Origin: a virus
Direction: 5' to 3' (one strand)
DNA length: 23,112 bases
Virus record (IMG/VR): IMGVR_UViG_3300025120_000591
Span: 1 to 23,112 of that record
The stretch's first letter is position 1. Each line of letters opens with the position of its first letter. Positions 20,851 to 23,112 of this stretch are shown piece after piece. Below the pieces are notes generated by a model, which made no database searches, was not told the DNA's origin, and was given only the letters and a program-made list of their open reading frames with translations. Both the position numbers and the translations under genes were made by a program.

Positions 20851-20920
20851 ACTATGCGTGCATAATATATGCGTGCATAATATATGCGTGCATAGTATTT
20901 TTTACTATGCGTGCATAGTA
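20851..20920. repeat. Iteron-like near-palindromes ATGCGTGCAT, four copies
   Basis: ATGCGTGCAT occurs at 20854-20863, 20869-20878, 20884-20893 and 20907-20916. The first three are spaced exactly 15 bases apart (unit ATGCGTGCATAATAT); the fourth follows 23 bases after the third. Each is ATGC-GT-GCAT, and the last extends to the 16-base element ACTATGCGTGCATAGT, a 7+7 inverted repeat around GT. Likely dimer binding sites. Confidence 0.82.
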
Positions 20921-21087
20921 CTTTTATATATATAGCTTTTTTAAAAATATATTATACAAAAATATAATATTGATTTTAAGCCTTTTTAAGCTGTTTTAGA
21001 CCCTTTTGGGTATATTGGTATTAAAAAAGCTTGTAAGTTCCTTAAAATAAAATTACTAGATAAGGACAAAATATTTATTGTTTTTGC

Positions 21088-21117
21088 TTGTTTATATAAA
21101 TTATTTATATATATTTG
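21088..21117 (+). promoter_or_regulatory. Promoter TTG-N19-TATATTTG for the right-hand module
   Basis: TTG at 21088-21090 and TATATTTG at 21110-21117, 19 bases apart, match the Bacteroidota consensus fully. Expected start near 21122 places in-frame starts at 21078 and 21120 upstream of the transcript and selects ATG 21153. Confidence 0.65.
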
Positions 21118-21152
21118 CAATGTCAATTAGACACAAAACAAAAATTTATAAA

Positions 21153-21407
21153 ATGAAAATAACAAGCACACAGATAAAAAATTTAATAACGTTGACAAAT
21201 AACGAAATTAAAAAACTAGAGGAAAGCCGAAACACTTCGACACTTTCAGACGTTGCAATTGATAAAAAAATTGACGAATTAAACGCTCTTTTTTCGCTTT
21301 TATCGTTAGAATATTTTGATACAATTGCGACAGATTTAAAAGTATCAACGGATTATTTAAAGGGCATTTCGGATATATTAACAGATGTAAAAGAAAATAA
21401 GTTATAA
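21153..21407 (+). CDS. Helical hypothetical protein (84 aa)
   Basis: Start chosen at 21153 because the promoter's expected start site is about 21122. The product begins 'MKITSTQIKNLITLTNNEIK', continues with charged helices ('KIDELNALFSLLSLEYFDTI') and ends 'ISDILTDVKENKL'. It is all-helical and acidic/basic mixed, without known motif. First gene of the CpG-richer right module, so probably expressed immediately on infection. Function unknown. Confidence 0.6.
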   Translation: MKITSTQIKNLITLTNNEIKKLEESRNTSTLSDVAIDKKIDELNALFSLLSLEYFDTIATDLKVSTDYLKGISDILTDVKENKL

Positions 21408-21413
21408 ATAATC

Positions 21414-21593
21414 ATGCAAAAAATAGAAAACATATATAATAATTTAAACACTACAATAGACAATTTATTAGAGTGTCATTCAAAATTAAAAAATACAGAT
21501 GTGCAAAAGAATTTAATTTTTTTACAGATTTGCGAACTAGAAAAACAATTAACAGAAATTAATATAATTAGAATTGATAACCTTAAAAAATAA
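21414..21593 (+). CDS. Helical hypothetical protein (59 aa)
   Basis: A 59-residue ORF starting 6 bases after the preceding stop. It reads 'MQKIENIYNNLNTTIDNLLE', then a Cys/His pair and further helix ('IFLQICELEKQLTEINIIRI'), a likely helical hairpin or coiled coil. Tight spacing, good leader and stop five bases before the next ATG support it. No family recognised. Confidence 0.55.
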   Translation: MQKIENIYNNLNTTIDNLLECHSKLKNTDVQKNLIFLQICELEKQLTEINIIRIDNLKK

Positions 21594-21597
21594 TAAA

Positions 21598-21780
21598 ATG
21601 ATATATAAAAACAATATTAAAAAAGCTTATAACGTAATAGAAAAAAGAAATATTAGATTTCCACAAACAGAAAGCAAAGAAAGACTTTTAAATAATATCG
21701 CCGCTTTATGTTGTTGGGTGTTGGTTTCATTTGTTGCGGTTGGTTTGTGTTTCTTAGGTTCCGCACTTGATAAAATATAA
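21598..21780 (+). CDS. Small one-span membrane protein (60 aa)
   Basis: I choose ATG 21598, 4 bases after the preceding stop; an in-frame alternative start at 21574 would overlap that gene. A basic N-terminal half ('MIYKNNIKKAYNVIEKRNIR') precedes one span at about residues 32-56 ('NIAALCCWVLVSFVAVGLCF'). The pattern basic-in, span, short outside end fits a small phage envelope protein. Function unknown. Confidence 0.55.
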   Translation: MIYKNNIKKAYNVIEKRNIRFPQTESKERLLNNIAALCCWVLVSFVAVGLCFLGSALDKI

Positions 21781-21809
21781 TATAAATTAATAACTAAATA
21801 AAAAATACT

Positions 21810-22013
21810 ATGTCAAAAGAAGATTTCAAAGATTACGATTTAAACGATTTAAGCAACTCATATATTAACGTTGAACATATAATAGGAAGCGCCATAGATG
21901 GGGCATTTGAAGAGCTTAATAATCAAATAGACGATATAGAAGGACTACCACAAAGCCGAAAAGATGAGCTTTTTGATTTTGTTAATACACTTTTTGCAAT
22001 TAAACACACATAA
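21810..22013 (+). CDS. Acidic hypothetical protein (67 aa)
   Basis: The protein is strongly acidic: 'MSKEDFKDYDLNDLSNSYIN', then 'AIDGAFEELNNQIDDIEGLP' and a hydrophobic C-terminal helix (DELFDFVNTLFAIKHT). Small acidic proteins in early phage modules often mimic DNA or bind host enzymes, but there is no specific evidence here. It lies 29 bases after the membrane protein gene, with an A-rich leader. Confidence 0.55.
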   Translation: MSKEDFKDYDLNDLSNSYINVEHIIGSAIDGAFEELNNQIDDIEGLPQSRKDELFDFVNTLFAIKHT

Positions 22014-22015
22014 AA

Positions 22016-22273
22016 ATGAAAACATTTAATGATATAAAATGGAAAACCCACCAACTAGGCAAAGGATATATACAGGGATTAATTTCCTTAGATAGTGGGG
22101 CTGAGTTGTCAATTGTTGCGGGTAAAGGTCTTTATAGCTTACCACGGGAGGCGGGGAACTCTCACGAGGATTTTAATAAGTTTGAAGTCCTTATATTTAA
22201 TGAAAAAGAAAATGAGCCTCTAGGATGGCAATCTAGAAAAGATATAGACAATTTAATAAAATTACATAATTAA
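22016..22273 (+). CDS. Hypothetical protein (85 aa)
   Basis: Starts 2 bases after the preceding stop. It begins 'MKTFNDIKWKTHQLGKGYIQ' and forms alternating strands ('GLISLDSGAELSIVAGKGLY') leading to 'FEVLIFNEKENEPLGWQSRK', then a terminal helix. An alpha/beta fold with conserved-looking Gly and Trp is likely. The layout resembles small phage proteins of unknown function that often precede Gp88-like genes, but I cannot name a family. Confidence 0.6.
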   Translation: MKTFNDIKWKTHQLGKGYIQGLISLDSGAELSIVAGKGLYSLPREAGNSHEDFNKFEVLIFNEKENEPLGWQSRKDIDNLIKLHN

Positions 22274-22286
22274 AAAACACTTAAAA

Positions 22287-22892
22287 ATGATAAATCTATT
22301 AACACAAAATAGCAAATTAAAAAAGACCTCAAAAGAAAATAATAAAAGGATTTTTAATTTTAGTATACCAGCGCACAAAACAAAAAGCGGGCAAGTTGTT
22401 TGTCCATTTGCAAAAGCTTGTCTTAAATATTGTTACGCTCAAAAAGGTAATTACACTAGATTTCCAATAGTTCAAGAATTAATGGAACAGAAATATAAGA
22501 TAACAAAACAAGATAATTTTCCCGATTTAATGAGTCAAGAAATTAAAGACAAACGGGCGGACGTTGTACGCTTACACGATAGCGGCGATTTTTATAGCGT
22601 TAAATATCTTAAAAAGTGGGTAGAGATAGCACAAGAAAATAAAGATATTGTTTTTTATGCTTATACTAAAAGCGTGCCTTTCTTTAAAAAAGGAATTGAA
22701 ATACCTAAAAATTTAAAGGTTATATTTTCTGAAGGCTCTAAAAAAGATTATTTAATTGACACTAAAAAAGATAGACACGCACGCATTTTTAACAGCTTAG
22801 AAGAGCTAACAGCAGGCGGATATATAGACGCAAGCACAAACGACCTCAACGCCCTTACATCTAATAAAAAGGTTGGCCTAGTAATACACTAA
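22287..22892 (+). CDS. Gp88-family protein with Cys cluster
   Basis: A 201-residue protein with the Gp88 pattern: 'RIFNFSIPAHKTKSGQVVCP', Cys39-x5-Cys45-x3-Cys49 (CPFAKACLKYCYAQKG), then 'VVRLHDSGDFYSVKYLKKWV' near residue 95 and 'IVFYAYTKSVP' near 120. In family members the Cys set and the Arg-(L/I)-His-Asp-Ser-Gly-Asp-Phe block are conserved, which suggests a bound metal or Fe-S cluster, but no activity is established. Members occur in many phages of unrelated hosts. The end at 201 residues is shorter than some members that I recall, and C-terminal variation is likely. Confidence 0.75.
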   Translation: MINLLTQNSKLKKTSKENNKRIFNFSIPAHKTKSGQVVCPFAKACLKYCYAQKGNYTRFPIVQELMEQKYKITKQDNFPDLMSQEIKDKRADVVRLHDSGDFYSVKYLKKWVEIAQENKDIVFYAYTKSVPFFKKGIEIPKNLKVIFSEGSKKDYLIDTKKDRHARIFNSLEELTAGGYIDASTNDLNALTSNKKVGLVIH

Positions 22893-22918
22893 AATAAACA
22901 CTAATTAAAAACAAAAAA

Positions 22919-23077
22919 ATGAATAAAGAAAATTTAAAAGATGATTTAATAAAATTAGATTATCATATTAATGAGATAATAGACAACTTAATATGTTCTG
23001 GTAGGGACAAAGAATTTAAAAAAGACATTGAGCAAATAGAACTTTTTCTCAATTATTGGCACGCTTACACAAAATAA
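22919..23077 (+). CDS. Small hypothetical protein (52 aa)
   Basis: A 52-residue ORF with an A-rich leader: 'MNKENLKDDLIKLDYHINEI', a Cys-Ser-Gly-Arg turn, then 'KKDIEQIELFLNYWHAYTK'. Two charged helices joined by a turn are likely. It resembles in size and character the helical 59-residue protein at 21414. Spacing of 26 bases after the Gp88 gene agrees with the local pattern. Family unknown. Confidence 0.5.
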   Translation: MNKENLKDDLIKLDYHINEIIDNLICSGRDKEFKKDIEQIELFLNYWHAYTK

Positions 23078-23103
23078 AAACTAACTAAAAACAATAATAC
23101 AAA

Positions 23104-23112
23104 ATGCAATTA
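23104..23112 (+). CDS. Possible start of the next gene, cut by the window edge
   Basis: An ATG at 23104 follows an A-rich leader 26 bases after the previous stop, as for other genes of this module. Only Met-Gln-Leu is visible. Confidence 0.3.

Larger units (their letters stand above)
20675..21152. other. Noncoding control region, about 480 bases
   Basis: No ORF is supported here. In order it contains: a terminator (20707-20737), a long T-rich stretch to about 20766, the 11-mer repeats (20767-20816), four palindromic 10-mers (20854-20916), an AT-only stretch (about 20921-20975), the inverted pair AGCTTTTTTAA / TTAAAAAAGCT (20934-20944 and 21021-21031), an ACCC-TTTT-GGGT hairpin near 21000-21011, and a promoter (21088-21117). 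Clustered iteron-like repeats beside an AT-rich tract are typical of replication origins or control hubs. Confidence 0.6.

Noticed and set aside
20851-20920. CRISPR array
   Set aside because: Repeats are 10-15 bases and directly adjacent, with no unique spacers of proper length.
20957-20964. CAAAAATA as a minus-strand -7 element (TATTTTTG)
   Set aside because: No matching -33 element at the proper distance and no minus-strand gene to serve.
20934-21031. The 11-base inverted pair AGCTTTTTTAA / TTAAAAAAGCT as a mobile element end
   Set aside because: It is nearly homopolymeric, encloses only 76 bases with no ORF and shows no target duplication; listed only as part of the control region.

Overview
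The window is a stretch of a tailed-phage genome (free phage or prophage) whose host is most likely a member of the Bacteroidota, probably a flavobacterium. DNA is very AT-rich, every gene I accept lies on the + strand, and genes are packed with stop/start overlaps (TAATG, ATGA, GTGA). Several intergenic regions carry the Bacteroidota promoter form TTG-N(17-19)-TAnnTTTG, and start codons mostly follow A-rich leaders rather than Shine-Dalgarno sequences. A tape-measure protein implies a long tail. I saw no sheath, so a siphovirus-like particle is the best guess, but terminase and part of the tail lie outside the window.

Layout. (1) 1-6469, tail: the 3' part of a large tail/baseplate-type protein, a small ORF, a tail-completion-like protein, the 951-residue tape measure, then two small Cys-containing proteins and an HTH-like protein. 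(2) 6489-9297, head: tandem promoter motifs, a ClpP-type maturation protease with a possible nested scaffold, the major capsid protein, a tube-like structural protein, and a terminator. (3) 9311-12849: a new promoter, a small protein, portal, head-tail connector with a Cys-rich tail, and further structural proteins. (4) 12103-13454, probable lysis: a one-span membrane protein, a DUF5675 protein and a two-span holin-like protein. (5) 13457-13566: a promoter directly followed by two hairpins and a U-tract, which looks like a small RNA gene of about 75 nt. (6) 13612-20674, early/replication: a metallophosphoesterase, small zinc-ribbon proteins, a possible annealing protein, a Cro-like HTH, an SSB-tailed protein, a DnaD/DnaT-like replication protein, DUF3846 and DUF3310 proteins, four small membrane proteins, a VRR-NUC nuclease and an HTH protein. 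(7) 20675-21152: a noncoding region with a terminator, 11-mer direct repeats and four copies of a near-palindromic 10-mer, a candidate origin or control region. (8) 21153-23112: small proteins plus a Gp88-family protein, in DNA visibly richer in CpG than the rest.

Most worth a second look: two structured, mutually similar RNA-like elements (16933-17023 and 17705-17768) that bracket the replication-protein gene; the repeat-rich noncoding region at 20.7-21.1 kb that coincides with a compositional boundary; and the small-RNA-like unit at 13.5 kb. Gene order also runs tape measure, then protease/capsid, then portal, which is unlike the usual portal-protease-capsid-tail order.
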